Of a DNA stretch of 64,000 nt, positions 24,983 through 35,202 are shown piece after piece. Position 1 is the stretch's first letter; the number at the start of each line of letters is the position of its first letter. Source of the DNA: Chitinophagaceae bacterium (GTDB lineage: Bacteria > Bacteroidota > Bacteroidia > Chitinophagales > Chitinophagaceae); contig JADKJI010000015.1 of NCBI GenBank assembly GCA_016721085.1, positions 85,805 through 149,804 on the forward strand. The letters run 5' to 3'. The notes beneath the pieces are model-generated. The model was not told the DNA's origin. It saw only the letters and a list, made by a program, of their open reading frames with translations, and did not search any database. The position numbers and the translations under genes are program-made.

Positions 24983-25027
24983 ATACAACCCGAAATTTCT
25001 TTAACTTACCCCTCAAACGCTTGCTTT

Positions 25028-26077
25028 ATGCATCAATCCTTTATAGCCGGTATCGGCATGTACGTACCCAAAAACGTAGTTACCAATAATGACCTCCTAA
25101 AATACATGGAGACCAGCGACGAATGGATTCAGGAAAGAACAGGTATCCAGGAGCGTCGATATGCCCATAGAACAGAAGAAACCACTACCACTATGGCCGT
25201 GGAAGCAGCTAAAATTGCCATTGAAAGAGCAGGCATCACCCCACAAGACATAGACTTCATTGTTTTCGCCACGCTATCTCCCGACTACTATTTCCCGGGA
25301 TGTGGTGTTCTGTTACAAAGAGCCCTCAAAATGAAAGAGATCGGGGCCCTGGATATCAGAAACCAATGCAGCGGTTTTGTATATGCCCTTAGTGTTGCTG
25401 ACCAATTCATCAAAAGCGGTATGTACAAGAATATACTCGTGGTTGGTAGTGAAAAGCATTCGTTCGGACTGGATTTCAGCACCCGGGGCAGAAATGTTAG
25501 TGTGATATTTGGAGATGGTGCCGGCGCTATCGTTTTGCAAGCCAGCCAAGATAGCAAAAGAGGAATACTAAGCACACATCTCCATAGCGATGGAGAAAGC
25601 GCCGAAATATTGGCAATGTACAATCCAGGTACTCATGCCAATCATTGGACAACTGATCCAGTTGCAGCATTCGATGATGCTGAAATAGGTCAAATGTTCA
25701 TGAGCCACCAAATGATAGACACCGCTCAGAATTTTCCAAATATGGATGGTCCGGCAGTATTTAAAAAGGCCGTTGTGAAATTTCCAGAAGTTATTTTGGA
25801 AGCTCTTCAGGCAAATAACCTTAGTCCTGCCGACCTGCAATTACTCATCCCCCATCAGGCCAATTTGCGAATAGCCCAATTCGTTCAGCAAAGACTGAAG
25901 CTTCGCGATGATCAGGTGTACAATAACATCCAGAAATACGGTAATACAACGGCTGCTTCAGTTCCTATAGCACTTTGTGAGGCCTGGGAAATGGGAAAGA
26001 TAAAAGAAGGGGACCTTGTTTGTTTGGCCGCTTTTGGTAGTGGATTCACCTGGGCTAGCGCGCTATTAAAATGGTAA
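25028..26077 (+). CDS. 3-oxoacyl-ACP synthase III family protein (FabH-like)
   Basis: 349 aa thiolase-fold condensing enzyme. Cys114 lies in DIRNQCSGFVYAL, His in LIPHQANLRI and Asn in KYGNTTAASVP, the complete catalytic triad. GFTWASALLKW is the standard C-terminal end. It would start fatty-acid chains with acetyl-CoA or a branched primer. A true housekeeping fabH is usually near plsX/fabD, which is not the case here, so it may be a second FabH with another acyl preference. It is monocistronic, behind a palindromic repeat. Confidence 0.88.
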   Translation: MHQSFIAGIGMYVPKNVVTNNDLLKYMETSDEWIQERTGIQERRYAHRTEETTTTMAVEAAKIAIERAGITPQDIDFIVFATLSPDYYFPGCGVLLQRALKMKEIGALDIRNQCSGFVYALSVADQFIKSGMYKNILVVGSEKHSFGLDFSTRGRNVSVIFGDGAGAIVLQASQDSKRGILSTHLHSDGESAEILAMYNPGTHANHWTTDPVAAFDDAEIGQMFMSHQMIDTAQNFPNMDGPAVFKKAVVKFPEVILEALQANNLSPADLQLLIPHQANLRIAQFVQQRLKLRDDQVYNNIQKYGNTTAASVPIALCEAWEMGKIKEGDLVCLAAFGSGFTWASALLKW

Positions 26078-26176
26078 CTGACCATTAACTAACTGGCTTA
26101 GTAAGATTCGTTAAATTGCGAGCCATATACAACTAAAAAGGCTGTATAGCCTTCTTACCAAAAAGCAATATTGATT

Positions 26177-26629
26177 ATGCGATTTTTCAAATTGATCCTG
26201 ATAGCTATCATTGTTATTCCAATGGCAAGTATTGCGCAAGATGGTAGCAGCTGGAAAATAAGTATAGGTAAAAAAGTATTACTTACAGGTAATAACTATG
26301 ATGATACTGTTACCAATACTATAAAGATCAAGAAAAGTGATCTGGACAATGGAGGCCTATTCAAAATCGACTACACAGATCCAAATAAAAAAGCCACTAA
26401 GGGCACCAACTTCAGGACCATTGCTTTTTTAAATCCCGGCCAAACAGTAGTTCTTCAGCGCGATAGCGCCGACAATTTGATGATGTATAACAGGGATCTC
26501 ATGAAAGTTATTTGGGCCAACAAAAAAGTAACTGTTTGCACCTGGTCTACTCCTTTAGATCCGGGTATTGCAGCAGCCATCCGAATCCGTCGATTCAGAC
26601 TATGTTCTATTGAATTTGCAGAAGAGTAA
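26177..26629 (+). CDS. Small exported protein of unknown function
   Basis: About 150 aa with a signal peptide (RFFKLILIAIIVIPMASIAQ) and a beta-rich body without known motifs. It contains SWKISIGKKVLLTG, KKSDLDNGGLFKIDYTDPNK and RTIAFLNPGQTVVLQRD. A single-domain periplasmic beta protein is likely. The C-terminal RIRRFRLCSIEF has one Cys. ATG 26177 is preferred to the TTG two codons earlier. It converges with the broken DoxX-like gene. Confidence 0.65.
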   Translation: MRFFKLILIAIIVIPMASIAQDGSSWKISIGKKVLLTGNNYDDTVTNTIKIKKSDLDNGGLFKIDYTDPNKKATKGTNFRTIAFLNPGQTVVLQRDSADNLMMYNRDLMKVIWANKKVTVCTWSTPLDPGIAAAIRIRRFRLCSIEFAEE

Positions 26630-26642
26630 TAATTAAATTCCG

Positions 26643-27971
26643 TTACCTGTTGTATGGATATTCGTTTATCCAATTAAAACCCCTGCTTACCAAGCGGAAT
26701 TTATTGATATCATATTTTCTGAATTTCATGTAGAGTGTATCCTTATTCCATACACCATTTAATACCAATTCACTGGAATCTGCTTTATAAGTGAACGTTG
26801 AACGGTTAAGAGTATCATTGTTTTGATATAACTGAACCTGCTTAGCTACAGTATCCACTTCAAAATTGAAACGCTTTAAACTGTCGTTCATGATCTTCAC
26901 CTGAGCATAATCCTTAAACTGAATTATCAGTTGCTTCCATCGTGTAGTATCAGTAGTTAAGGGAGGAATCGTATCGCCATTTCTTCACTACATATTCTGA
27001 ATTATAAATACCATACAGTGGTGGAAGTTCCCTATTATCTCCGTAAGATTTCAAATTGCTAATGCTATTGCTAATATTTGAATAGAACAATGAAGAAATG
27101 ATAAGGAGTTTCAGCACAACCCTGGCAATCCGCCACCTTCTGCTTGTTATCATAGAAGGGAAAGTAGTAGCCGACACAGGCTTATTGAAAAGAACAAATT
27201 ACCCAGCCTTTTAAAATCTGGAATGATGAGGAATACCGACATGATCACTAACATAGAAGAGAACAGTTTCACCGGTACATCATAAAAATAGTTGAGCATT
27301 GCTACATTCAACATTACAATGGCCACTGTAATGGCCCCAACTAAAGTGGTTCTTCTAAAAAGCAGAAGAATTCCTCCAATCAATTCTGCAATACCTGAGA
27401 AGGCACTATAACCTTTTGAATAACCAATAAATGACCAGGCCAATCCCATTGGTGATTTATCACCAAATGGTTGCACCAGTTGGGATAAATACGGGAAAGG
27501 CATCTGTAAGTGATATATCTTAATGATACCATATACGAACATCATTCCTGCCAGATAATATCTTAAAGCTGCTCTTAACCAATAATGCGCCTGATTATAT
27601 GAAGGTCTTTTTCTATCAAGAACAGTCCAAACAATAGAGCCAAGGAAAGCCAATAATATAAAAAACAGGAGCAAAACATAATCATAAGTGGTATCACCGC
27701 TTCCATTAGAGAAAATAGTAATAGGCTTATCAAGATGCAGCACATGTTTAGCAAACCAGGGAATAATTGCATGCCAGAGGGCAGTATATCCTTCAAAGAT
27801 GGCTCGATACCATTGGCCCATCTGTTCACTAAGGCCTGTTATTTCATTGATGAATGGGATAGAATCTAAAGGAAAAGGGAGTATATAAATAAGAAAAAGG
27901 CAACAAAAGAACCTAAATCCAAGTTTCTGATAAAAGCTCCAAGCTGTCGGGTTAGCAGTTGCAATGGTCAT
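26643..27971 (-). pseudogene. DoxX-family membrane protein, split by two frame changes
   Basis: Three successive frames read as one protein of about 440 aa. 27150-27971 gives an N-terminal membrane part with DoxX-like helices (WLRAALRYYLAGMMFVYGIIKIYHLQMPFPYL, FSGIAELIGGILLLFRRTTLVGA). Near 27188 the continuation (LFNKPVSATTFPSMITSRRWR...) moves to another frame. Near 26980 it moves again (VVKK to NGDTIPPLTTDTTRWKQLIIQFKDYAQVKIMND). The last part, to 26643, is a soluble domain ending INEYPYNR. Each change is consistent with a one-base indel in a T or A run. Either the gene is decayed or the sequence has two base-call errors. The intact protein would be an inner-membrane DoxX-like protein with a periplasmic tail. 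Confidence 0.75.
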
Positions 27972-28027
27972 GTAGTCTGGTTTTATTTTTGAAATTTAAG
28001 ATGATTACAGAACTTACAGCCGAATTC

Positions 28028-28927
28028 ATGATGAAAAAGAAAATTATATTCCTCATTAACCCTATTTCCGGTACCCGGGGGAAAAATGCGTTAGGTCCTA
28101 TTATTGAGGAAAAAGCAAAAGCAAGAGGTGTCGACTTTGAAATTCTACCTACAGTAGCTAGTGGTGATTATCGATTTTTGGAAGCAAAAATAAAAGAAGA
28201 AGATATTGGTATCATCGGCATATGCGGAGGTGATGGAAGTGTAAATCAAGTTGTAGAGTCACTGGCGCATACGGGCATTTCATTCGGTATCATTCCTATG
28301 GGCTCGGGAAATGGATTGGCTTTTTCGGCAGGAATACCGAAAGACAGTGCCAAAGCAATCGATATTGTTTTTGATGGTGAAGCAAAACCAGTTGATGCCT
28401 TCCTCATAAATAAACAATTTGCCTGTATGCTTTGTGGGCTTGGTTTTGATGCAAGTGTGGCACATGATTTTGCCAAGCAGCCAAAGAGAGGATTAGGTAC
28501 TTATGCTTCACTCACTACGCAAAAATTCATCGGTGCCAAAGTATATCCATTTATAATAACACTGAAAGATCTTAAGTTCAGTGTTGAAGCCTATTTTATA
28601 AGTATTGCCAATAGTAATCAGTTTGGTAATCATGTAACCATTGCCCCACAAGCAAAATTGAGTGATGGCTTATTAGATATTGTGATTGTAAAAAAGATGG
28701 CAAAGCCATTTCTGCTCTTTTCAATATTACGTCAGATTTTCAGCGGAAGATTACGACTTCCCGAAAATTCACTGAATGCCCCTATCGTATATTTTCAAAC
28801 ATCTGAACTGCAGATTGCTAATCCACAGAATGCACCCATGCATATTGATGGAGAACCAAGAGAAAGTATTCCGAACCTTAAAATAAAAATACTACCAGCT
28901 TATTTCAATCTCATTCATTCAAAGTAG
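28028..28927 (+). CDS. Lipid kinase, YegS/Rv2252/BmrU family
   Basis: Diacylglycerol-kinase-catalytic-domain protein of about 299 aa. FLINPISGTRGKN at the N terminus, GICGGDGSVNQVVESL (the GGDG nucleotide motif), GIIPMGSGNGLAFSAGIP and MLCGLGFDASVAHDF follow in order, and HIDGEPRE at the C terminus is the usual ending. It phosphorylates diacylglycerol or a related lipid at the membrane face. Starts at ATG 28001 or 28031 are also possible. MMKKKIIF at 28028 gives the family-like N terminus. It is divergent from the broken DoxX-like gene. Confidence 0.88.
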   Translation: MMKKKIIFLINPISGTRGKNALGPIIEEKAKARGVDFEILPTVASGDYRFLEAKIKEEDIGIIGICGGDGSVNQVVESLAHTGISFGIIPMGSGNGLAFSAGIPKDSAKAIDIVFDGEAKPVDAFLINKQFACMLCGLGFDASVAHDFAKQPKRGLGTYASLTTQKFIGAKVYPFIITLKDLKFSVEAYFISIANSNQFGNHVTIAPQAKLSDGLLDIVIVKKMAKPFLLFSILRQIFSGRLRLPENSLNAPIVYFQTSELQIANPQNAPMHIDGEPRESIPNLKIKILPAYFNLIHSK

Positions 28928-28939
28928 AGAAGATAAGAA

Positions 28940-31163
28940 TTACTTTAAGATGGAGCTTATTCTGGTAAATGCCGATTTGTTTTCATCTTCTGATAATGCA
29001 TCAGCAATAGCTTTCTTTTCCATCCGGGTTAAATGAAAATTAAGGGCAGCTCCCGTTTCTTCGCTTTTAGGTGCGTACTGGAACGTGAGTTTATGTAATT
29101 GTGTTCCCATCATTTCCTGAGAAAGACTCAGCAAATCATTCTGATTATATTCCTGCATCTTATGCCAGTTGTATTGAAGCAATAGCAAAGGGCGAGATAC
29201 TACTTCGGAAACATCGTTTGATTCAAAGGGGTGTTCCCATCCTCCGCTTTTGCGATCACGAATCTGGATTAAAACAACTCCACCAGTATTCTCCTTTATC
29301 CATTCCTTGAAAACCTGCAAAAACCTTAAGCTTCCTTCCATTCCAAAATTATCCCTGAGACCAGCATCCATCACATCAACAACAGGTTGGGTTGGGAGCC
29401 AAACATTCGGCAATACATAGGGGAAAGTGGCGTTCATTCGCATTGCTGTAAGCAAACGAAGGTTCATAGGGTTTTGCTTTGCAAAGAAAGACTGAAAATC
29501 TATAGCGTCGGGGTCGATAGTGTCAAATGAACCACTATCCATAACAGGCTTCATCATAAAGCGTAATGGTTGGGTACTCACCATCATCTTCCTGCCATCT
29601 CTTGTAACTACGGAATTGAAAATCATCAAAGGTATTCTTGCATTTCTTTCATCTGCCTCAAGATCTTTGAACTGTTTATCAAGAAACCCTCTTGTATTTT
29701 CATTGAGCTTTTGCTCGAAAGCATAGCCTCGGTCTTTTAGGTAAGAATACTCACCAACTTTGAATTTTTGAGCTGGTGCTGCTAAATCTCTTGCTACTAA
29801 AGAAGAGAAAAGTGGATTCAAAAGGTCGCCAGAAATATCATTTGCATATTGACTCTGTTGAAGATCGATTGATTTCCCCTGAGAACGCGCCAGGTCTAGA
29901 CTCCTGAAATAGGTAGCTCCCAGCATTCCACCTGAAGCACCAGTAATAAGAAATGTTTTTTTTCATCAACCGATGATTCGTAATGCTGTCGAGTTGCTGT
30001 AAAACATTCATAGTAAATGTGGCGCTTCTGTTTCCGCCACCGCTGGTACTGATTATTATCATCAACGGCTTTTCTTCACCTTGCCTCTTCTTCCATGCTT
30101 CAAGAATGGCAATCATGTTCTTCTTATCTTTTTCAACACTATCTGTATTGCAAAGAGACATCAAAGTTTCTCTGTTATACATTGGCCGATCTTGCTTATT
30201 CTGATAATTAAGGCCATAAGCCTTATTACTCGGGTCAATAATGTTAGCTCTGTACAGTATATTCAGTACAACAATAAAAAGAATCAAAAAAGGGATACTC
30301 CAGGTTTGCAGGAAATAAGAGAAAGCGCCTGATACGGCAATTAGAATAGCGAAGAATACTGTTATACTAGCAGCTGCCGGCAACTGGAATACTGGATTAT
30401 CGAGCATGAACCCTAATGCTACCAGGAAAGCGAATGCAATGAAAATAGATAATACTGCCGCAAAGTGATGGCGACCAAAAACAGTTTCTATAAACTCTTT
30501 ACTGTAATGAGATACATCCCTTACTTTCTTTAGTGAATGCGGTTTTTGAAGATACCATTCCACTTTTATCAACCGGCTATCATTCAATCTTGTTTCACCC
30601 TTCTTGAATTGTGCTTTGAATAATTGCGGATTGTTGATTACAGGCTTGAGTTGTCTTATGATGCTTCTGTCGTATCTGAAAAAATAAACGAAGGAAACTG
30701 TTATCAGTAATATCAAACCACCCAGAAAGCCAAGGATCTGTAAAAACAATTCTGCTGTAGTCATCAATTCTTTTTCCCTTCCGAAATGAATAGCATTTAC
30801 AAAATAGAAAAGCAGAAAAATAGCAGGTAAAATGCAATTATTTATGCAATACTTCAGAAAAGGATTTGTAGTGGTTGCCAAGAACCTGAAATGTCTTGAG
30901 AATAAAATAAAGGTGGTTATATTCCAGCTCATGAAAAAGATTCCGACAGCAATACCAACGATGCCAGCAGCCAATGCATTTACTTTTCCAAGATATTCTG
31001 GTGCCAGAAATAATGAATCGGCACCAAAAGATTTCATGAAATGTCCATTGACAGTGCTGAAAAGGATATACCAGAAGATAAGTAATACCTGGAATTTTTT
31101 TAGATGCAACAGCATCAATTGCAGCGGTAAAGAATAATATAGTCCGCGAAAGAATTTTTTCAT
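28940..31163 (-). pseudogene. Patatin-like phospholipase with membrane N-terminal half, one frameshift
   Basis: Two overlapping frames form one protein of roughly 740 aa. 31163 down to about 29960 encodes a start MKKFFRGLYY, several membrane helices (FWYILFSTVNGHF, VNALAAGIVGIAVGIFFMSW, FLQILGFLGGLILLITVSFVYFF and others), then a soluble part PLMIIISTSGGGNRSATFTMNVLQQLDSI. At the T8 run 29956-29963 (A8 in the coding strand) the frame is lost. Removing one base gives MKKTFLITGASGGMLGATYFRSLDL, i.e. the patatin nucleophile GASGG. The downstream frame continues to 28940 with VVDVMDAGLRDNFGME, which holds the DAG catalytic aspartate. It is a likely lipid acyl hydrolase if intact. The error sits right before the active-site serine. 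Confidence 0.82.
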
Positions 31164-31227
31164 ACAACAGTTACTGTCTTCAATTACACTGACAAGTTAC
31201 TATATAAACGAAAATTCGGGACGGTAA

Positions 31228-32274
31228 TTATCGGGCTTGCTGAAAAGATCGGCTTCTGATCAAAAAGGCTTCAATAGTTAATAAAATCAGCAACAACATG
31301 GCTGTAAACTGGTGAGCTACACCGATCCATAGCAATGTAGCGGGCCAGGGGGAATATAGGGTTGCAAAAATACCAAGTATAACCTGTATCAATACCACCA
31401 GCATCGGCAATGGTCTGTAAAAGCGGAAGAGGCTACCCCCTTGTATCTTTCTTGCCTGCCACCACCAATATATCAATGAAATCGTAAGGGTATAGGCTAG
31501 TGCCCTATGAATAAAATGTACGTTTATTGGATTAGAAACCCAATCGCTTGTAATATTCGATGGCCACCACTGATCATTGATAGTTGGCCAGGTTGGAGCA
31601 GACGGACCGGCTTTTAATCCAGCCATAAAAGCGCCATAAATCAATTGAATGACCAGTAAGATTATAATCCTGGTTGTAATAGTTTTCAATGATCGGCTAA
31701 CAATCACCTGATCGGCTGGTATTATCAACTTAAGGGCAAACCATAATACATAACATAATAGGCCAAGTGCTGCAATGAAATGAATAGCCAGTCTTATATG
31801 GTTAACATATAGGTTTTCTTCATTTAGTCCGCTTTTAACCATGATCCAGCCTATGGCTCCTTGTAAACCTCCCAGCAGGAAAAGCAAGAGCATCGGCTTT
31901 ATCATGCTCTTGACGAAATATCTGTTAATAAGGAAATAAGCAAAGGGGACAGCAAAAACCAGTGCCATCAAGCGAGCCCAGTTCCTATGAAGCCATTCCC
32001 AGAAGAAGATGAATTTAAAATCCTGTAGGGTGAAGTCGAAATTGAGTTGCTTAAATTGACCGATAGTTTTGTATTGATCAAAAGCGGCCTGCCATTCTGC
32101 ATCATTCATTGGCGGAAGGGTTCCCAGCAATGGTTTCCACTCTGTTATTGACAAACCAGAGCCTGTAAGCCTTGTAATTCCACCCAATAATACCTGGATC
32201 ATTATCATTCCAACCCCTATCAACAGCCAGATGGCTACAGGCCTGGATGATTTTACTCTACTATCTGCATTCAT
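31228..32274 (-). CDS. ctaA: Heme A synthase, COX15/CtaA
   Basis: About 348 aa, eight membrane helices. It oxidises heme O to heme A for aa3-type cytochrome oxidase, showing aerobic respiration. GGITRLTGSGLSITEWKPLLGTLPP is the classic N-terminal signature. FFWEWLHRNWARLMA, NHIRLAIHFIAALGLL, NVHFIHRALAYTL and GVAHQFTAMLLL carry the four conserved heme-ligand histidines in the expected helices. The length and the ITEWKP loop fit the COX15-like type. ATG 32274 is the start, as the 7 extra upstream codons are not conserved-looking. It lies 86 nt after sqr in the same direction. Confidence 0.93.
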   Translation of the reverse strand: MNADSRVKSSRPVAIWLLIGVGMIMIQVLLGGITRLTGSGLSITEWKPLLGTLPPMNDAEWQAAFDQYKTIGQFKQLNFDFTLQDFKFIFFWEWLHRNWARLMALVFAVPFAYFLINRYFVKSMIKPMLLLFLLGGLQGAIGWIMVKSGLNEENLYVNHIRLAIHFIAALGLLCYVLWFALKLIIPADQVIVSRSLKTITTRIIILLVIQLIYGAFMAGLKAGPSAPTWPTINDQWWPSNITSDWVSNPINVHFIHRALAYTLTISLIYWWWQARKIQGGSLFRFYRPLPMLVVLIQVILGIFATLYSPWPATLLWIGVAHQFTAMLLLILLTIEAFLIRSRSFQQAR

Positions 32275-32360
32275 ACAGCACAAAGGTACTGCCAAGACTA
32301 TTTACTCCCTATTCTGCTTAAAAAATTCCTTTTTTGAGCTATTTAGATGAAACAAATCAA

Positions 32361-33557
32361 TCAGCTCAAGCCTTTCAATACCCTGTTCCAGTAGTACCAG
32401 GGCAGGAAGTATTTCTTCAACATCCACATCGTCCACCGGGGCTTACTTTGGTCGAACGGGAAAGTTTCCTTAGGAATGTTTTCATAATTAAACTCAGCGA
32501 GAATGAGCTTACCATATCCTACAATAAATGGACAACTACCATACCCATCATAAACGGCTTTTAAATGTTCTCCTTTTATTGATAATAGGATGTTTTGTGC
32601 CACTACAGGGGCTTGTTTACTAATAGCAGAGCCTGTTTTTGCATTTGGTGTATTTGCAGCATCCCCCAGTGCGAAGACATTTACGAATTTTTTATGTTGA
32701 AGAGTATGCTTATCTACATCCACCCATCCTTGCGTATCAGCCAGTGGGCTGCTACTGATGAAATCGGGAGCGCTTTGCGGAGGGGTTACATGTAACATAT
32801 CAAATTTCTTCTTCACTTCCCATGTAGTTTCGGTTTCATCGGTTACCCTAAAAGTGGCCACTTTCCTTTCTCCATCTACTGCAATTAGTTCATGGCGGTA
32901 GTTTACTTCTATCATATATTTATCTACTACCTTCTGAAGGGCATCGGCATATTTAGGAATACTGAATAACTTTTTACCTGCAGTAGAAAAGTCAATCTTT
33001 GCATCTTCTTTCATACTATGCTTTCTGAAATAATCTGCGGCCAGATACATTATTTTCTGTGGTGCACCCGCACATTTTACAACCGTAGATGGACTTGTGA
33101 AAATCGCAACTTGTCCCGCTTTAAAATTCCTGATGCATTGAAAAGTATATGGAGCTGTTTCGAAAGAATAGTTACTGGTTACATTATTTTTCCCAAGAGT
33201 TTCCTTTAATCCTTTTATGAGATGCCAATTCAATTGAATTCCAGGGGCCACCACCAGGAAATCGTAACTAATCTCAGTGTTAGATGATGTGAGAAGTGAG
33301 TTTGATTCGGGTTGAAATGAAACAACTTTGTCTTTTATCCAATGAACACCTGATGGGATATACGATTGCTGTGAACGAACTGTTTTCTGGATCGGAAAAC
33401 TACCTCCTCCTACCAATGTCCATCCGGGCTGATAATAATGTTTTTCTGAAGGTTCTATAATTGCTACATCAAGATCCTTATTAGCCAATTTGAGACGGGC
33501 GGCCACAGCAATCCCCGCATTCCCACCACCCACGATGAGAATAGTATGATAAGTCAT
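32361..33557 (-). CDS. sqr: Sulfide:quinone oxidoreductase
   Basis: FAD-dependent, membrane-associated flavoprotein, 398 aa, which oxidises sulfide and reduces quinone. It shows the FAD loop GGGNAGIAVAARL (10-22), the substrate-side YQPGWTLVGGG (42-52), Cys162 in VVKCAGAPQKIMYLAADYFRK, GDAANTPNAKTGSA around 298-310, and Cys342 in YGSCPFIVGYGKL. The two cysteines are the ones that carry the persulfide bridge in SQR. The C-terminal amphipathic part (WMLKKYFLPWYYWNRVLKG) anchors it to the membrane. Neighbours are sulfur-handling genes and a Crp/Fnr regulator. A TGAT-AATA-ATCA box lies about 50 nt upstream. Confidence 0.92.
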   Translation of the reverse strand: MTYHTILIVGGGNAGIAVAARLKLANKDLDVAIIEPSEKHYYQPGWTLVGGGSFPIQKTVRSQQSYIPSGVHWIKDKVVSFQPESNSLLTSSNTEISYDFLVVAPGIQLNWHLIKGLKETLGKNNVTSNYSFETAPYTFQCIRNFKAGQVAIFTSPSTVVKCAGAPQKIMYLAADYFRKHSMKEDAKIDFSTAGKKLFSIPKYADALQKVVDKYMIEVNYRHELIAVDGERKVATFRVTDETETTWEVKKKFDMLHVTPPQSAPDFISSSPLADTQGWVDVDKHTLQHKKFVNVFALGDAANTPNAKTGSAISKQAPVVAQNILLSIKGEHLKAVYDGYGSCPFIVGYGKLILAEFNYENIPKETFPFDQSKPRWTMWMLKKYFLPWYYWNRVLKGLS

Positions 33558-33605
33558 ACTATTTAATTTATGACCTAAAGCTACGAATGCACTGGAGGTA
33601 TATAG

Positions 33606-33619
33606 GTGATAATAATCAA
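33606..33619. promoter_or_regulatory. Fnr-like inverted repeat upstream of sqr
   Basis: GTGAT-AATA-ATCAA: 9 of 10 half-site bases match the general FNR box TTGAT-N4-ATCAA. It lies 49 nt upstream of the sqr start codon in a short non-coding gap. The encoded Crp/Fnr protein four genes upstream is a natural candidate regulator. Chance occurrence in A/T-rich DNA is possible. Confidence 0.5.
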
Positions 33620-33672
33620 CCTGTGATATAACTTTAGGATATAAGCAGCAGAAAAAAACTATGGTATTGTTT

Positions 33673-34089
33673 TTAATGTCCCGCCTTAATATAACTCCAT
33701 CCTTCCTGTTGTTTGGAAGCTAGCTCAAGGATGGCTACAGGAACAATTTCAGCTAAGGAAATAAGCTGACTTTTATCAATACCAAATCGTCTCATAGAAT
33801 TTGCGCATATCTTGAATGAAACCTTTCCTTTTGATTGCAGCTCTTTCATTCGGTTTTCGAAAAATACTTTCTCGGCAACCAACATAAATACGGCTTGTCC
33901 ATGACAAACCACTTCCAGTTCTGCTCCAGGAGCTTCTTTCAATATGTTATTGAATTGTCGCAACACAGTACTATGATCGGCAGTATCTGAACTTACCAGA
34001 TCATACACTATCTTATAAGAGGACTTCTGCGCTTGTGAAAAAAGAGACAAAGTGCAAAGTGCGAATACAATGAGGATATTCTTAATCAT
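33673..34089 (-). CDS. Exported DsrE-family protein
   Basis: 138 aa, signal peptide (IKNILIVFALCTLSLFSQAQ), then a DsrE/DsrF-like alpha/beta domain (YKIVYDLVSSDTADHSTVLRQFNNILKEAPGAELEVVCHGQAVFMLV). The Cys in FKICANSMRRFGI sits where DsrE-type sulfur carriers have their active cysteine. It probably carries sulfane sulfur in the periplasm for sqr and the YeeE/YedE channels. It is part of the trx-sqr gene row, with 39 nt to the next gene upstream. Confidence 0.85.
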   Translation of the reverse strand: MIKNILIVFALCTLSLFSQAQKSSYKIVYDLVSSDTADHSTVLRQFNNILKEAPGAELEVVCHGQAVFMLVAEKVFFENRMKELQSKGKVSFKICANSMRRFGIDKSQLISLAEIVPVAILELASKQQEGWSYIKAGH

Positions 34090-34128
34090 GACAAACAGTT
34101 TAAATGAAATAGAAATTAAATTGCCGGG

Positions 34129-34608
34129 TTATATCTTATGACTTATTCTTCCATAAACCCATGTTCCTACAAGGGCACTGAATAAAGTTACTATTATAAT
34201 AGATGCACCGTTTCCTATCTGGGCATATAATGGTCCCGGACAGGCTCCCGTTAAAGCCCACCCGAATCCAAATAGCAATCCTCCAATTACAGTGCCTTTA
34301 TGGAATTTTTTGGGAGCGAATTTAATCTCCTTCCCATCAAATGTCTTCAGTCCTAATTTCCTGATCAGCCAATAAGATACCATTCCAGTAACTACTGCAG
34401 AACCAATTACACCATACATATGGAAACTCTGGAAATGAAACATTTCCTGGATACGAAAACAGGAAATGACTTCTGATTTAACCAGAATTATTCCAAACAA
34501 GGTACCGGCAATAAGGTATCTGATATTTGTAGCGAAACTTACTTTATATGTTGTTTCAAATGGCACAACCACAGATGGTTGTTTTATTGATTTTTCCTGT
34601 TGCATCAT
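34129..34608 (-). CDS. YeeE/YedE half-transporter (DUF6691 type)
   Basis: 159 aa membrane protein. RYLIAGTLFGIILVKSEVISCFRIQEMFHFQSFHMYGVIGSA, then GLLFGFGWALTGACPGPLYAQIG, which bears the conserved Cys (GACPG) of the thiosulfate/sulfur-transport YeeE/YedE superfamily. Such proteins come as two half-size subunits. The partner half is the next gene upstream. The substrate would be thiosulfate or a persulfide-type sulfur species. Confidence 0.85.
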   Translation of the reverse strand: MMQQEKSIKQPSVVVPFETTYKVSFATNIRYLIAGTLFGIILVKSEVISCFRIQEMFHFQSFHMYGVIGSAVVTGMVSYWLIRKLGLKTFDGKEIKFAPKKFHKGTVIGGLLFGFGWALTGACPGPLYAQIGNGASIIIVTLFSALVGTWVYGRISHKI

Positions 34609-34629
34609 TTCTTAATGTTTGTTCAGTTA

Positions 34630-35193
34630 CTAAAGGGCAAGGATATATGGGAGAAAAAGGTTCGACATTATAATTCCACCAATCATGAAACAGCAAGTGG
34701 CAACAAGCGAAGGCCATTGAAGGGTAGATAAGCCAAAGATGGAATGTCCACTGGTACAACCTCCAGCATAACGGGTACCAAAGCCTACTAGAAATCCACC
34801 TCCTACCATCAACAAAAATCCCCTGATAGTAAATAAGCTTGTCCAATTAAAAAGGTCGGCTGGTACGGTTCCCTTTAAATTATTGATACCATATTTCTCC
34901 AATGAAGCTACCATGTCAGGATTCAACTGTACAGGATTAGGGTTTTGAAAGAAAAGAAGGGTTAATAAACCTCCGATTAATATTCCTGCTACAAAAAAGA
35001 GATTCCAGATATCTCTCTTCCATTCATAGTTAAAAAAGGGAACCTTGGTGGGTAAACAGGCGGCACAAATATGTCTTAACGAAGACGATATACCAAATGC
35101 CTTATTACCGATTAATAGAAGAATAGGGACAGTAAGTCCTAGCAGTGGCCCGGCTACATACCAGGGCCAGGGTTGGCGAATAAATTCCAGCAT
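34630..35193 (-). CDS. YeeE/YedE half-transporter
   Basis: 187 aa, about five helices. GGGFLVGFGTRYAGGCTSGHSIFGLSTLQWPSLVATCCFM carries the hallmark GCTSGH sulfur-channel motif with its conserved cysteine. An additional HICAACLP motif in the N-terminal third is common in Bacteroidota members. Together with the DUF6691-type half at 34129-34608 it makes a full YeeE/YedE unit. It lies 9 nt after the DUF6132 gene stop. Confidence 0.88.
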   Translation of the reverse strand: MLEFIRQPWPWYVAGPLLGLTVPILLLIGNKAFGISSSLRHICAACLPTKVPFFNYEWKRDIWNLFFVAGILIGGLLTLLFFQNPNPVQLNPDMVASLEKYGINNLKGTVPADLFNWTSLFTIRGFLLMVGGGFLVGFGTRYAGGCTSGHSIFGLSTLQWPSLVATCCFMIGGIIMSNLFLPYILAL

Positions 35194-35202
35194 GAAGCGA
35201 AT

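Noticed and set aside
27150..27971. A stand-alone 273 aa DoxX-like protein ending LCRLLLSLL
   Set aside because: Continuation in another frame (LFNKPVSATTF...) keeps sensible protein character for another 170 codons, pointing to frameshifts.
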